NCBI GenBank assembly: GCA_002423365.1
Contig: DIVU01000371.1
Coordinates: 558 to 33,333, forward strand
Source of the DNA: Desulfuromonadaceae bacterium UBA6124
Lineage (GTDB): Bacteria; Desulfobacterota; Desulfuromonadia; Desulfuromonadales; Trichloromonadaceae
Reading direction: 5' to 3'
DNA: 32,776 nucleotides
Shown: one piece after another, positions 21,819 through 29,804 of the stretch
Layout of the letters: every line of letters begins with the position of its first letter
How positions within the stretch are numbered: position 1 is the first letter of the stretch
Position numbers and translations under genes: made by a program
The notes under the pieces: generated by a model
The model's database searches: none
Seen by the model: only the letters and a program-made list of their open reading frames with translations
Told to the model about the DNA's origin: nothing

Positions 21819-21927
21819 TCGCCGGATTCCCGAAGCCGTCGGAGGCGGGGGGACTGCAGCGGGGAAATGCCCTTTGTCCCCGCGCCCGCGCCCGTGTTAT
21901 GGTAGGCCCTCACCTTAAGGGAGCGCC

Positions 21928-22410
21928 ATGTACGACGTCACCCTCATCTACCTGCTGCTGATCGGCCTCGTCTACCTGCTGCTCTGGCGGCGGTCGCCGG
22001 AAAAAACCCGGCAAAGCCTGCATGTGGCCGGGGACTCGACCCGGAAGATGCTGCCGATGCTCAGCGCCATCTTCGGGCTGATCGGCCTCTTCCAGGTCTT
22101 CGTCCCGCCCAGCCTCATCGAAAGCTGGCTCGGTGGCGCTTCCGGCTGGCGTTCCCTGCTTGCCGGCGGCGCTCTCGGCGCCCTGGTCATCGGCCCGCCC
22201 CCGGCGGCCTTTCCCTTGGCCGGATCGCTCCTCGCCGCCGGCGCCTGGCCGCCGGCGGTGGCGGCCTTCGTCGTCGCCTGGATCTCCGTCGGGATCGTCA
22301 CCCTCCCCTTCGAGGCGGAAATCTTCGGCGCGCGCTTCGCCATCGTCCGCAACACCCTGGCCTTCGGCACCGCGCTACTCATCGGGTTACTCATCGGGAG
22401 TTGGACATGA
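21928..22410 (+). CDS. Half-size permease, DUF318/YraQ-like (first of a pair)
   Basis: The 160-residue product has about four membrane helices (residues of about 4-20, 47-62, 76-105 and 109-160). It contains the family-like stretches LIESWLGG and GALGALVIGPPPAAFPLAGSLL. Full-length DUF318 permeases have about eight helices; this gene and the next each carry one half. Its stop overlaps the start of the second half (ATGA at 22407-22410). The substrate is unknown. Relatives have been linked to metals or arsenic, but nothing nearby supports that directly. Confidence 0.75.
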   Translation: MYDVTLIYLLLIGLVYLLLWRRSPEKTRQSLHVAGDSTRKMLPMLSAIFGLIGLFQVFVPPSLIESWLGGASGWRSLLAGGALGALVIGPPPAAFPLAGSLLAAGAWPPAVAAFVVAWISVGIVTLPFEAEIFGARFAIVRNTLAFGTALLIGLLIGSWT

Positions 22411-22940
22411 GCGCCCAACATCCGGGCAAGTTCCGCCGCCTGCTGCGCAACCACTGGCTGCCCCTATCCACGTTGCTTCTGTACGGCTGGGCCACCCTGA
22501 CCGCCCCGGAGCGCGCCCTGCAGGCGCTGCTCATCGGCCTTCGAACCTTCGCTTCGGTGGCTCTGCTGATCGTCGCGGTGATGGGGCTGGTCGGCCTGAC
22601 CCAGGTCTGGATCAGCCGCGAAATGGTCGGCCGGTTGCTCGGCCACGAAGCGGGCTTCAAGGCGCTCTTGATCGCCGCCTTCGCCGGCACTCTGCTGATT
22701 GGCCCGGCTTACCTGATTTTCCCCCTACTCATGAGCATTCACCGCCAGGGCGCCCGATGGGCGGTCATCGCCACGGTGCTCTCCGCTTATTCGCTGAAAC
22801 TGCCGATGATCCCCCTGGAAATCGAGTTTCTCGGCTGGGGCTTCTCCATGGGCCGCGCGCTGCTGACGATCCTCTTCGCCATCCCCTGCGGGCTGGCGGT
22901 GGAAGCCGTCATGACCATCGGCCGGTCCCGGTCCGAGTGA
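22407..22940 (+). CDS. Half-size permease, DUF318/YraQ-like (second of a pair)
   Basis: The 177-residue product has a short basic N-terminus and about four membrane helices, with VGLTQVWISREMVGRLLGHE in the middle and LIAAFAGTLLIGPAYLIFPL after it. This mirrors the VFVPPSLIESWLGG and LGALVIGPPPAAFPL arrangement of the upstream half, which supports an internal-repeat permease made from two chains. The ATG at 22407 is chosen because CGGGAG lies six bases upstream and the ATGA overlap couples it to the first half; the frame also has a TTG two codons earlier. It converges on the HDOD gene with 15 bp between stops and no terminator. Confidence 0.75.
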   Translation: MSAQHPGKFRRLLRNHWLPLSTLLLYGWATLTAPERALQALLIGLRTFASVALLIVAVMGLVGLTQVWISREMVGRLLGHEAGFKALLIAAFAGTLLIGPAYLIFPLLMSIHRQGARWAVIATVLSAYSLKLPMIPLEIEFLGWGFSMGRALLTILFAIPCGLAVEAVMTIGRSRSE

Positions 22941-22955
22941 AACGGCGCGGCGATG

Positions 22956-23924
22956 TCACTCTTCAGGTCGGCGGATCAGGTCGACCTGGGTCCGGTAAAT
23001 CCACTCGATCACCTCTTCGTACTCGCTGCTGATGGCGACCAGCTTTTTGTTGGCCTCCTCCAGCAGTTCGGCGAGAGAACGCTCCGGTGGCTGATGAATT
23101 CCCATCCACGTCGAAATCTCCCGGGTTTCCTCCGCGACCTCCTGGGCGATCTTCTCGAAAGCGATCTCCTTCAGCGTCGGAATTTCCCCAGCCGCATGCT
23201 CGAAGCCGCTCCTGAACCGCTCGGGATGATCGCCATAAAGGAATTCGGCGAGCAGGCCGGCAAGATGAACGGCCCTGACCAGCAGCGAAAGTTCCCCCGG
23301 CCCGGTAAAGCCGCGCGGATCCCGATGATGCTCGATGACCGCCAGCAAGCCTTCGGGAAAGCGCCAGCGCCGGGCCGCCGCCAACCCCAGGGCGGTGTGA
23401 TCGAAGCCGAAAACCGCGCGCTCGGCCTCGTCGAGGCTCTCCGCCGCTTCACGCCGCTTGAGAACCTCGGCATAACGTTCGGCTTGGGCGCCGGCAAGCA
23501 GAATGGCGCCGATGTTGGCCAGAAGCCCGGCGGTAAAGCCTTCCTCCACCTGGCGGGGACACATCAGCTTGAGCAGTCGCCGGGTGCCGACGGCCGTCGC
23601 CAGGGAATGTTGCCAGAAGCGGGTGAAATCGAGCCGGGCGTTTTGCAGGGGGACGAGGGAGAAGGCCAGGGCGAGGGTGCGGACCTGGCGGTTGCCGAGA
23701 AGGATGATCGCCCGCTTGATATTACCGACCGGCGATGCCGGCGCGTACAGGGGGGAATTGGCCGCCTTCAGAATCCGCGCCGAAAGGGGGGCGTCCTGGG
23801 CGATGACCCGCGCCAGGTCGGCAGCGGCGAGGTCGGGATCGAGGGCAAGCACCTTGACCGCCACCGCCGGTAGGCTGGGCAGAATTTCGGCATGCAAAAC
23901 GGTTTCCAGGCAAACGGTCGTCAT
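22956..23924 (-). CDS. HDOD domain protein
   Basis: The 322-residue protein has an N-terminal HDOD domain (about 1-210): LPSLPAVAVKVLAL, AQDAPLSARILKAANSP, NIKRAIILLGNRQVRTLALA and LTFW-like TRFWQHSLATAV. The position where HD-superfamily members read GLLHDIG is GLLANIG here, so the catalytic His-Asp pair is missing, as is common in HDOD proteins, which act as signalling adaptors. A later HH in AVIEHHRDPRG remains. The C-terminal 100 residues are helical (IAQEVAEETREIS, SLAELLEEANKKL). No second output domain is seen. A TATACT hexamer lies upstream on the minus strand at about 23960, without a clear -35. Confidence 0.87.
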   Translation of the reverse strand: MTTVCLETVLHAEILPSLPAVAVKVLALDPDLAAADLARVIAQDAPLSARILKAANSPLYAPASPVGNIKRAIILLGNRQVRTLALAFSLVPLQNARLDFTRFWQHSLATAVGTRRLLKLMCPRQVEEGFTAGLLANIGAILLAGAQAERYAEVLKRREAAESLDEAERAVFGFDHTALGLAAARRWRFPEGLLAVIEHHRDPRGFTGPGELSLLVRAVHLAGLLAEFLYGDHPERFRSGFEHAAGEIPTLKEIAFEKIAQEVAEETREISTWMGIHQPPERSLAELLEEANKKLVAISSEYEEVIEWIYRTQVDLIRRPEE

Positions 23925-24023
23925 CGCGCTATCCCCCGAGGCAAAAGAAGTATTGAAGGTCAGTATATTCTATTCTTTATACCTGCTTGAACGCAGCGAC
24001 GCAATCACGACGCCTGATCCCTT

Positions 24024-25661
24024 TTAGCCGAAGAGCGCCTTGATCTCGGCGAACTCGGAGGCAAAGTCGGGCTGGGCGGCGATGGCGACCTGCTCTTCGA
24101 GGACGTTGGCGAGGATCTCGTCGGTGGTCAGGGGATTGGCCAGCACCGAGCGGAAGACGATGATCGGCTCGTTCTGGTAGCGGGGCAGAGCCAGCCGGGT
24201 GCGGGAGACGAAGGAGTTACCGGCGGCGCGCTGGCGTTTCTGGATGGTTTCGATGATACGGTCGAGGCGGGCGTTGACCTGGCGCGCCGTGTCGGCGTCA
24301 GCCCTGGCCAGGGCCTGCTGGAGCCAGGCCGGGACGTAGCGGTAGGTGAGGATATTCAGTTCGGGCGCGGTAACCAGCTCGAAGTCGGGATGGCTTTCGA
24401 TCATGCCGGCAAAGCGCCGGGCCCGCTCGATGCCGCCATCCATGAGCAGTTCGTAGCCCTTGCGGCCGATGATCGACAGCCCGGCATGGACCAGCATCGC
24501 CATCCCCGGGCGCGAGCCTTCGAGGGTGTGGCTGCCGAGGTCCTTGGAACCGCGACGGATGATGTAGGCGGCGTGATGCTCGATGGAAGCGAGGGTTTCG
24601 GGATCCTTGAAGACCACCATCCCCGCCCCCATCGGCACATAGAGCTGCTTGTGGGCGTCGATGGTGACCGAGTCGGCCCGCTCGATGCCGCGCAGCAACG
24701 GCCGGTAGGTCCGGGAAAAGAGGGTCGGGCCGCCCCAGGCCGAGTCGACATGGAAATGGCAGTTCAACTCCTGGGCGAGATCGGCCATCGCCTCCAGCGG
24801 ATCGACATTGCCGGTTTCAGTGGTGCCGCCGATGCCGACCAGGGCCAGCACCCGCATCCCCTCCCCTTGCAGCCGACGGCTGTGCTCCCGCAACCGTTGC
24901 AGGTCGATGCGACTGTTCTCGTCGGTTTCAACGGTCACCAGATTGTCCCGGCCGATGCCGAGAAGATCGACCGCCTTGCCCAGGGAATAATGGGCGCGGC
25001 GCGAGACCAGCACCGCCAGCCCGGCGCAGTCGAGATGGCGCAGGGCCTTGGCCAGCCCTTCCCGGGCGATGCCGCGAAATTCTCCGGACGGGCCACAGAG
25101 CCGGTTGCGGGCGGCCCAGAGGGCGGTGATGTTGGCCACCGTCCCCCCCGAGCAGAAAGCGCCAAGGGCATGCCGGGGGTCGTGCATCCAGCGGCCATAG
25201 AAGTCGTCGTCGCGGTCGTAGACTAGGCGATGAATCATGGCCAGCACCTGGCGTTCCATGGGGGTGAAGGCTTTGGAGGTCTCGACCTTGACCAGGTTCT
25301 GGTTGAGGGCGATCATGATCCGCGAAAGCGGCAGCATGAAGTAGGGGAAGGCCGAGGTCATGTGGCCGATAAAGGCCGGAGAAGCGGTATTCACCGACTG
25401 GGCGACGAGCTTGTCGGTGAGGAACTCGGTGTAATCGGAAACGAAGGTCGGCTCCTCGGGCACCCGAGTGTTGCTGAAATCCTGCTCGATTTCGCTGAGC
25501 TTGCGTTCCAGGGCGACCACATGGGTCTGCAGAAAACCGGCGACATTATCGGCAATGTCGCGATCGATGCTGCCCAAGGTGGAGTCGGGGGCTTCGGGAA
25601 CGGTGAAAATCCGGTGGAGGTTTTCCAGGTTGGCCTGAGCGGCTTCTTTCGATCTGGGCAT
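24024..25661 (-). CDS. panP: PLP-dependent decarboxylase, PanP-type aspartate/glutamate decarboxylase
   Basis: The 545-residue enzyme belongs to group II PLP decarboxylases. The cofactor residues are H224 in VSRRAHYSLGKA, D306 in FHVDSAWGG and the Schiff-base K338 in TIDAHKQLYVPMG. Length and N-terminus (LHRIFTVPEAPDSTLG) fit the PanP subfamily, which makes beta-alanine from aspartate for pantothenate and CoA in bacteria that lack the pyruvoyl enzyme PanD. Glutamate decarboxylase activity is the alternative. No strong ribosome site precedes the ATG at 25661. The promoter, with a perfect 14-bp palindrome over its -10, lies about 90 bp upstream. Confidence 0.82.
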   Translation of the reverse strand: MPRSKEAAQANLENLHRIFTVPEAPDSTLGSIDRDIADNVAGFLQTHVVALERKLSEIEQDFSNTRVPEEPTFVSDYTEFLTDKLVAQSVNTASPAFIGHMTSAFPYFMLPLSRIMIALNQNLVKVETSKAFTPMERQVLAMIHRLVYDRDDDFYGRWMHDPRHALGAFCSGGTVANITALWAARNRLCGPSGEFRGIAREGLAKALRHLDCAGLAVLVSRRAHYSLGKAVDLLGIGRDNLVTVETDENSRIDLQRLREHSRRLQGEGMRVLALVGIGGTTETGNVDPLEAMADLAQELNCHFHVDSAWGGPTLFSRTYRPLLRGIERADSVTIDAHKQLYVPMGAGMVVFKDPETLASIEHHAAYIIRRGSKDLGSHTLEGSRPGMAMLVHAGLSIIGRKGYELLMDGGIERARRFAGMIESHPDFELVTAPELNILTYRYVPAWLQQALARADADTARQVNARLDRIIETIQKRQRAAGNSFVSRTRLALPRYQNEPIIVFRSVLANPLTTDEILANVLEEQVAIAAQPDFASEFAEIKALFG

Positions 25662-25747
25662 GAGCGGCGCATCCGGGCAGGGGTCGAGTCCGCGTCGTCA
25701 CTGCGGAACAACCGTATAAGTTATGAAGAAATCAGATAAACCGACAA

Positions 25748-25761
25748 TTCTGTATACAGAA
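25748..25761. promoter_or_regulatory. Perfect 14-bp palindrome over the panP -10
   Basis: TTCTGTATACAGAA is a perfect palindrome that contains the panP -10 hexamer. It shares CTGTATACA with the sfrBA promoter region. A repressor operator is likely; the regulator family cannot be told from this alone. Confidence 0.6.
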
Positions 25762-25779
25762 CCTCGGCCCCCCTGTCAA
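25751..25779 (-). promoter_or_regulatory. Sigma70 promoter of panP
   Basis: On the minus strand a perfect TTGACA (25774-25779) and TATACA (25751-25756) are exactly 17 bp apart, in the 194-bp gap between panP and the YdgA-like gene. Confidence 0.7.
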
Positions 25780-25855
25780 TGGAAACGCCGTCACGAAAGA
25801 TCTTTGACTCCCCCGCGCCGCGGCCAAGGCGGCGAAAGTTCACCCGAGCCGCCCC

Positions 25856-27280
25856 TCATTCCCCGCCGAAAATCGGCAGGGCGGCGCCGTTCAACGTGAA
25901 AACACCGTTTTTCAGGCTGGCGGTGGTTTTGAGCTTGTCCCCTTCACGCACCACAAAATTCCGCTCCAGCAGGTTGTCGATTTCGCTCTCCAGGGACTCC
26001 GCCAGCAACTGCTCAATTTCCTCGGTGCCATACTCCGCCTGCGCGGCGGCCTGGGCCTGTAACTCCACCCGCATGGTTTCGGCCAACGCCGACCGGACCA
26101 GGCTTTCATGCGCCTCAAGTTCGACGGTGGCCTCGACCTGTTGCAGCAAGGCGCCCAAATCCCCCAGAAAAAAGCCGGGTTCACCGGCAAAGCCAAGACG
26201 GCCGCCGCCGCGGACCTCGCCGTTCGGGGCAACCAGGTGCAGGCGCTCGATCTTCAGCTCGGGGCCGCCGGCCAAAAGCTTCATCGCCAGCTCGCCATAC
26301 AGGGGCAGAAGCCGGATCAGCCGCGACTCGGGATCAACCTCCGCCAGCTCCCGGCCGGCCTCCTGAAACTGCCCCATGAAATCGCTCAGCGCCCGGCCGT
26401 CCAGGTTCCGCAACTCGATCTCCACGGAGAGCGGCCCGAAGAATTCATCATCCATCCCCAAGCGGGCAAACTCCAGGGATTCACGGTAATGCAGGCGCTC
26501 CCCCTCGTAGCGGCTGTCCAGCGTCACCTTGCCGGCCTTGATCCCAAAGCTGCGCCGGCCGTCGTCCTCGCCGTCGGGGAACTCCAGTTCCAGCCCGTCG
26601 AGACTCATCTTCGAGCGCCCGACGTAGATCCACGGCAAGGCCTCGGTCAGGTCGAACTCGCCATGAATACCGCCCAGCTCAATCCGGCTCCCCTCGGCGA
26701 AAAATTCCAGTCCCGGCATTTCGACCGTTCCCTTCAGCGCCTGCCCCTCCGGCGCCGCCACCGCATCGAGCTTCAGCCCCTGCCACTTCAGCTCGCCCTC
26801 GCTGTCATGCCGCTCCAAAGGGGGAATATGCAGACGGCTCTTCGCGCTACCGTCGAAGGCCACCCGCGTTACCGCGACGGCCGCTTCCAGCTCCGGGAAG
26901 TGTTCAAACAAGCCCTCGACATCGACCCCATCCAGGCGCACCTCGGCCAGGCGGGTTTCGACCTCGGCCAGGGCCGGCAGCGAAAACCCACCGGGGAGCG
27001 GGCCATGGTGGAACGTATGGTTGAAAACCAGTTGCACGCTCTCGGGGGAACCCGCCCCCTCCCCACGGGGAAGATTCAGATCGACCTGGGTCCGGGCTTG
27101 CGAAGAGAGAAAACCGCGCCGATAGTCGTCGGCGGCGAGGGAGAAGATCCCCCAGGTATCGGCCCCTTTCAGGGAAGACTGGTAGAGGCTTCGGACCTGG
27201 CCGCCAAGCACATAGGTGCCGCCGGCCCAGGCGAGTACGCAGAGCAGGATGATCAGCCCTGAAAGGGTGGATTTTTTCAT
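25856..27280 (-). CDS. YdgA-like (DUF945) protein
   Basis: The 474-residue product starts with an N-terminal signal or anchor helix (MKKSTLSGLIILLCVLAWAGG) and then a long beta-rich periplasmic domain. Features of the YdgA family include the ADDYRRGFLSSQARTQVDL region at about 50-68, FNHTFHHGPL at about 86-95 and a late acidic helical stretch (EIEQLLAESLESEIDNLLE) before the C-terminal strand pair. Function is unknown; the family is thought to be envelope-associated. GGAG lies five bases before the ATG. It is the last gene of an apparent operon with the alpha/beta hydrolase and the retropepsin-like protease. Confidence 0.85.
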   Translation of the reverse strand: MKKSTLSGLIILLCVLAWAGGTYVLGGQVRSLYQSSLKGADTWGIFSLAADDYRRGFLSSQARTQVDLNLPRGEGAGSPESVQLVFNHTFHHGPLPGGFSLPALAEVETRLAEVRLDGVDVEGLFEHFPELEAAVAVTRVAFDGSAKSRLHIPPLERHDSEGELKWQGLKLDAVAAPEGQALKGTVEMPGLEFFAEGSRIELGGIHGEFDLTEALPWIYVGRSKMSLDGLELEFPDGEDDGRRSFGIKAGKVTLDSRYEGERLHYRESLEFARLGMDDEFFGPLSVEIELRNLDGRALSDFMGQFQEAGRELAEVDPESRLIRLLPLYGELAMKLLAGGPELKIERLHLVAPNGEVRGGGRLGFAGEPGFFLGDLGALLQQVEATVELEAHESLVRSALAETMRVELQAQAAAQAEYGTEEIEQLLAESLESEIDNLLERNFVVREGDKLKTTASLKNGVFTLNGAALPIFGGE

Positions 27281-27340
27281 TTCGACTCCGGGGGTTCAGG
27301 AACAGGGAAAAAGGGATCTTCGCGGCGGAGGCGGGCAGGA

Positions 27341-28027
27341 TCACAGTTCCGGTTGCCAGCGGATCACCTGTCGGTCGTAGTCGATGCGATAGTCGAGATT
27401 GCGCAGAAAATCCATGCCGAGCAGACCGTCGAAACGGGCTTCGGTCATTTTGTGGTCGATGACCATGGCCCGCGCGTTGTCGAGCTTGAAGGGACCGACC
27501 TTGATGTACTGGAAGCGCACCACTTCGGTAGGGATGACTCCGCCGCCGGCGACCTGGGAGTAGCCGGACTTTTCGCTCTCGACCTGCAAGCGCTCGACGG
27601 CGGCGCGGTGAAAGACCGTGCTCGACGCGCCGGTGTCGAGCAGCAGCAGGACATCGGCCTTGTTGCGGGCGAAAGCAACCTGCACCGGCACCAGCACCTG
27701 GTTGCCGCGAATCGTCACCGGCGTCTCCAGGGATTGCAGCAAGGCCTGGCGCTGCTCCTCGGCCCGTTGGCCAGCGCGCGCCGCCTGCTCCGCCGTCTGT
27801 TGTTGCTGCTCCTGTTCACGCAGGGCACGGCGTTCGTCGGGGCTCAGGTGATCGTCCCGACTTCGGTAGCTGGTGGTCTCTTCCCGGTACTCCTCGGGAA
27901 TCCGCGTCTCGTCATCGACAAAGACGGTGACGCCGTTGGCGTCGACATAGCGGTAGATCTTGGCCTGGGCGACCCCGGCAACAATCAGCAGGGCCAGCGG
28001 AAGAAGCATGACAGCAAAACGAAGCAT
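27341..28027 (-). CDS. Secreted retropepsin-like aspartic protease with DUF4124 domain
   Basis: The predicted product is 228 residues. Residues 1-22 form a signal peptide ending GVAQA. Residues 23-45 (KIYRYVDANGVTVFVDDE) are a DUF4124 segment, a short domain found at the N-terminus of periplasmic proteins. A Gln/Arg/Glu-rich, probably coiled-coil linker spans about 55-98. The C-terminal 125 residues are a single-lobed retropepsin-like domain with catalytic D131 in LLDTGASSTVF and the second family motif FDGLLGMDFL. One lobe implies that it works as a dimer. GAGG lies six bases before the ATG at 28027, which gives the cleanest signal peptide. It lies 31 bp after the hydrolase gene and 60 bp before the YdgA-like gene. 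Confidence 0.85.
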   Translation of the reverse strand: MLRFAVMLLPLALLIVAGVAQAKIYRYVDANGVTVFVDDETRIPEEYREETTSYRSRDDHLSPDERRALREQEQQQQTAEQAARAGQRAEEQRQALLQSLETPVTIRGNQVLVPVQVAFARNKADVLLLLDTGASSTVFHRAAVERLQVESEKSGYSQVAGGGVIPTEVVRFQYIKVGPFKLDNARAMVIDHKMTEARFDGLLGMDFLRNLDYRIDYDRQVIRWQPEL

Positions 28028-28058
28028 AGGGAACCTCGGCACGAATCCGGCGCAGCAA

Positions 28059-28811
28059 CTAGGGAGCCTGGACGAAATTCTGGATCAGACTGAAATATTC
28101 CCGGACGTTGACGGCCAGGATGTTGTTGTGATTGCCCCGGGGAAAGATATGCAACTGCTTTTTCCCTCCCGCCCAGCGGTGGAGGCGCTCGCCGTGACTG
28201 ACCTCGACCAGATCGTCGTTGCGGGTGTGCATGACCAGAAGCGGCCCCTGATAGGCGGCCATCTTGCCCCGATGGTCGAGGTGCTCGGCGACGGCCTGGG
28301 CCAAGTCCTCCGCCGTGCACCCCAGCTCCCAGGGGGCGACCCGCAAGAGCAGCCGCTCCAGGGGGTCGGCCACGGCGCTTTCGAGAATCAGCCCGGCCAC
28401 CTCGGGAAAGAGGGAGACCCCGTGGATGGCGAAGAGCGAGCCGACCGAGCGGCCGAAGAGAACCATTTCTTCGACCGGACAGCCGACCGCGCGGATCAGC
28501 GGCGCAACGTCGTCGAGCATGCGCCCGAGGCTCGGGCTACCCGTCGACATGCCGTAACCGCGAAATTCGGCGAGAAAGAGATTCAAGCCCAAGGCGTCGA
28601 CGGCTTCAGCAAAGCCGTCGAGATAGTCGACGACCGTTTCGCCGTTGCCGTGAAAATGCACCAGGGTCTTCGCTCCCGGATGGCGGCGGCGGGAATAGCA
28701 GGCCAGCCGCGCCCCTGCCACCTCGACCCAGCAGGGGTCGGCGAAGCGTTCGGGACGGGGAAAGAAGTAGCGTTCGGCGATCACAGGGTGATCAAGCAGG
28801 TCGGCGGTCAT
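28059..28811 (-). CDS. Alpha/beta hydrolase
   Basis: The 250-residue product has the alpha/beta hydrolase fold without a signal peptide. The oxyanion segment is HFHGNGE at 52-58. The nucleophile is S122 in LFGRSVGSLF. The acid is D199 or D200 in HTRNDDLV, and the base is H228 in PRGNHNN. The layout resembles the BEM46/ABHD13 type of serine hydrolase, whose substrates are mostly unknown. A GGAGG site lies five bases before the ATG. It is the first gene of the three-gene run with the retropepsin and YdgA-like genes, and is divergent from the MgtC-family gene (172 bp between starts). Confidence 0.87.
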   Translation of the reverse strand: MTADLLDHPVIAERYFFPRPERFADPCWVEVAGARLACYSRRRHPGAKTLVHFHGNGETVVDYLDGFAEAVDALGLNLFLAEFRGYGMSTGSPSLGRMLDDVAPLIRAVGCPVEEMVLFGRSVGSLFAIHGVSLFPEVAGLILESAVADPLERLLLRVAPWELGCTAEDLAQAVAEHLDHRGKMAAYQGPLLVMHTRNDDLVEVSHGERLHRWAGGKKQLHIFPRGNHNNILAVNVREYFSLIQNFVQAP

Positions 28812-28983
28812 GGGTTCCTCCAGGGCGCGAATCGGGGCGGCGATGGAATCGAAAGGGATTGTACCATTTGCGCGGCCGGGGGGAAATCCTCAATCGCCCC
28901 CCGACCGGAATCGGCCCGGGCTTCTCTTTTTCCGGCGAATCAGCCATAATGAAAGAAATTTTCATCCTCATAAAGGAGGTTTC

Positions 28984-29685
28984 ATGTTTTTTGCCACCAC
29001 CCTCGCCGGCAGTACCGAGCTGGCGATCCTGGTCAAACTGCTTCTCGCCGCCCTGGCCGGGGCCATTCTCGGCATCGAGCGGGAAAAGCACGGACGCCCC
29101 GCCGGACTGCGCACCCACCTGCTGGTGGCCCTCGGTTCCTGCCTGATGATGGTCGTCTCCGAAGCCTTTTTTCTCAAATACGGCGACCTCCCCGGCACCG
29201 GCGTGGTGCGCCTCGACCCGGGGCGGGCGGCGGCGCAGATCATCACCGGCATCGGCTTTCTCGGCGCCGGGGTCATCATCAAAGAAGGCTTCACGGTGCG
29301 CGGCCTGACCACCGCCGCCTGCCTGTGGGTGGCGGCCGGTGTCGGCATGTCCTTCGGCATGGGGCTCTTCATCGCCGGCACCCTCGCCACCATTCTTTCG
29401 CTCTTGGCCCTGATCTTTCTGAAACAGCTCGAACCGATCATCCAGAAGGATCGTTACCTGCATCTGAGCATCACCGCCAATGCCGAGCCAGACATCTACC
29501 CAACCCTGGAAAAGCTCTTCGCCGAGCGCAAGCTGCGCATCTCCGACATCGAATCGGATCTCGATCTCACTACGCAATGCATCCGCTACCGCTTCATCAT
29601 CACCCAGCACAAGGAACGCATCGGCCGCGAACTGAGCCAGATCATCGCTGAAATCGACGGGGTGAAGAAGATCCATTACCAGTAA
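28984..29685 (+). CDS. MgtC/SapB family membrane protein
   Basis: The 233-residue protein has about five membrane helices in the first 150 residues and a cytoplasmic C-terminal domain. The family motifs are GAILGIEREKHGRPAGLRTH, ITGIGFLGAGVIIKEG and VRGLTTAACLWVAAGVG. The C-terminal part (about 158-233) looks like an ACT-like fold. MgtC proteins affect growth under magnesium limitation and regulate ATP synthase or other partners; the family also has members without such roles. The ATG at 28984 has AAAGGAGG just upstream and opens the first helix, while the frame extends back to 28810 without a protein-like pattern. I did not find a clear promoter or a magnesium-sensing leader in the gap. Confidence 0.92.
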   Translation: MFFATTLAGSTELAILVKLLLAALAGAILGIEREKHGRPAGLRTHLLVALGSCLMMVVSEAFFLKYGDLPGTGVVRLDPGRAAAQIITGIGFLGAGVIIKEGFTVRGLTTAACLWVAAGVGMSFGMGLFIAGTLATILSLLALIFLKQLEPIIQKDRYLHLSITANAEPDIYPTLEKLFAERKLRISDIESDLDLTTQCIRYRFIITQHKERIGRELSQIIAEIDGVKKIHYQ

Positions 29686-29711
29686 AATCGCCCTCACCCG
29701 CCCTACAGGCA

Positions 29712-29732
29712 CCCTCTCCTCAAGGGAGAGGG
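29712..29732 (+). repeat. Short GC-rich stem-loop, possible dispersed extragenic repeat
   Basis: CCCTCTCC and GGAGAGGG pair around five bases, 26 bp after the MgtC-family stop. The surrounding CCCTCACCC wording is like short extragenic palindromes scattered in many GC-rich genomes. No second copy was seen in this window. Confidence 0.45.
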
Positions 29733-29743
29733 AATGAAAAACG

Positions 29744-29776
29744 AACGCCCCGCCGGGACATTCCAGGCGGGGCGTT
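29744..29776. terminator. Bidirectional terminator between MgtC-family and ferredoxin genes
   Basis: AACGCCCCGCC (29744-29754) and GGCGGGGCGTT (29766-29776) form a perfect 11-bp stem with an 11-base loop. The minus strand continues CGTTTTTC, the plus strand TGCTTTG, so it works better for the minus-strand ferredoxin gene. Confidence 0.85.
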
Positions 29777-29804
29777 TGCTTTGTTGCGGGTGGTTCTCTC
29801 TATT

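Noticed and set aside
23951..23985. Promoter of the HDOD gene (TATACT with TTCAAG 18 bp upstream)
   Set aside because: The -35 matches only about half of the consensus, so it was not listed as a feature.
28812..28983. Magnesium riboswitch or leader peptide before the MgtC-family gene
   Set aside because: The 172-bp gap has no conserved leader pattern, no short leader frame with a good ribosome site and no terminator-antiterminator pair.
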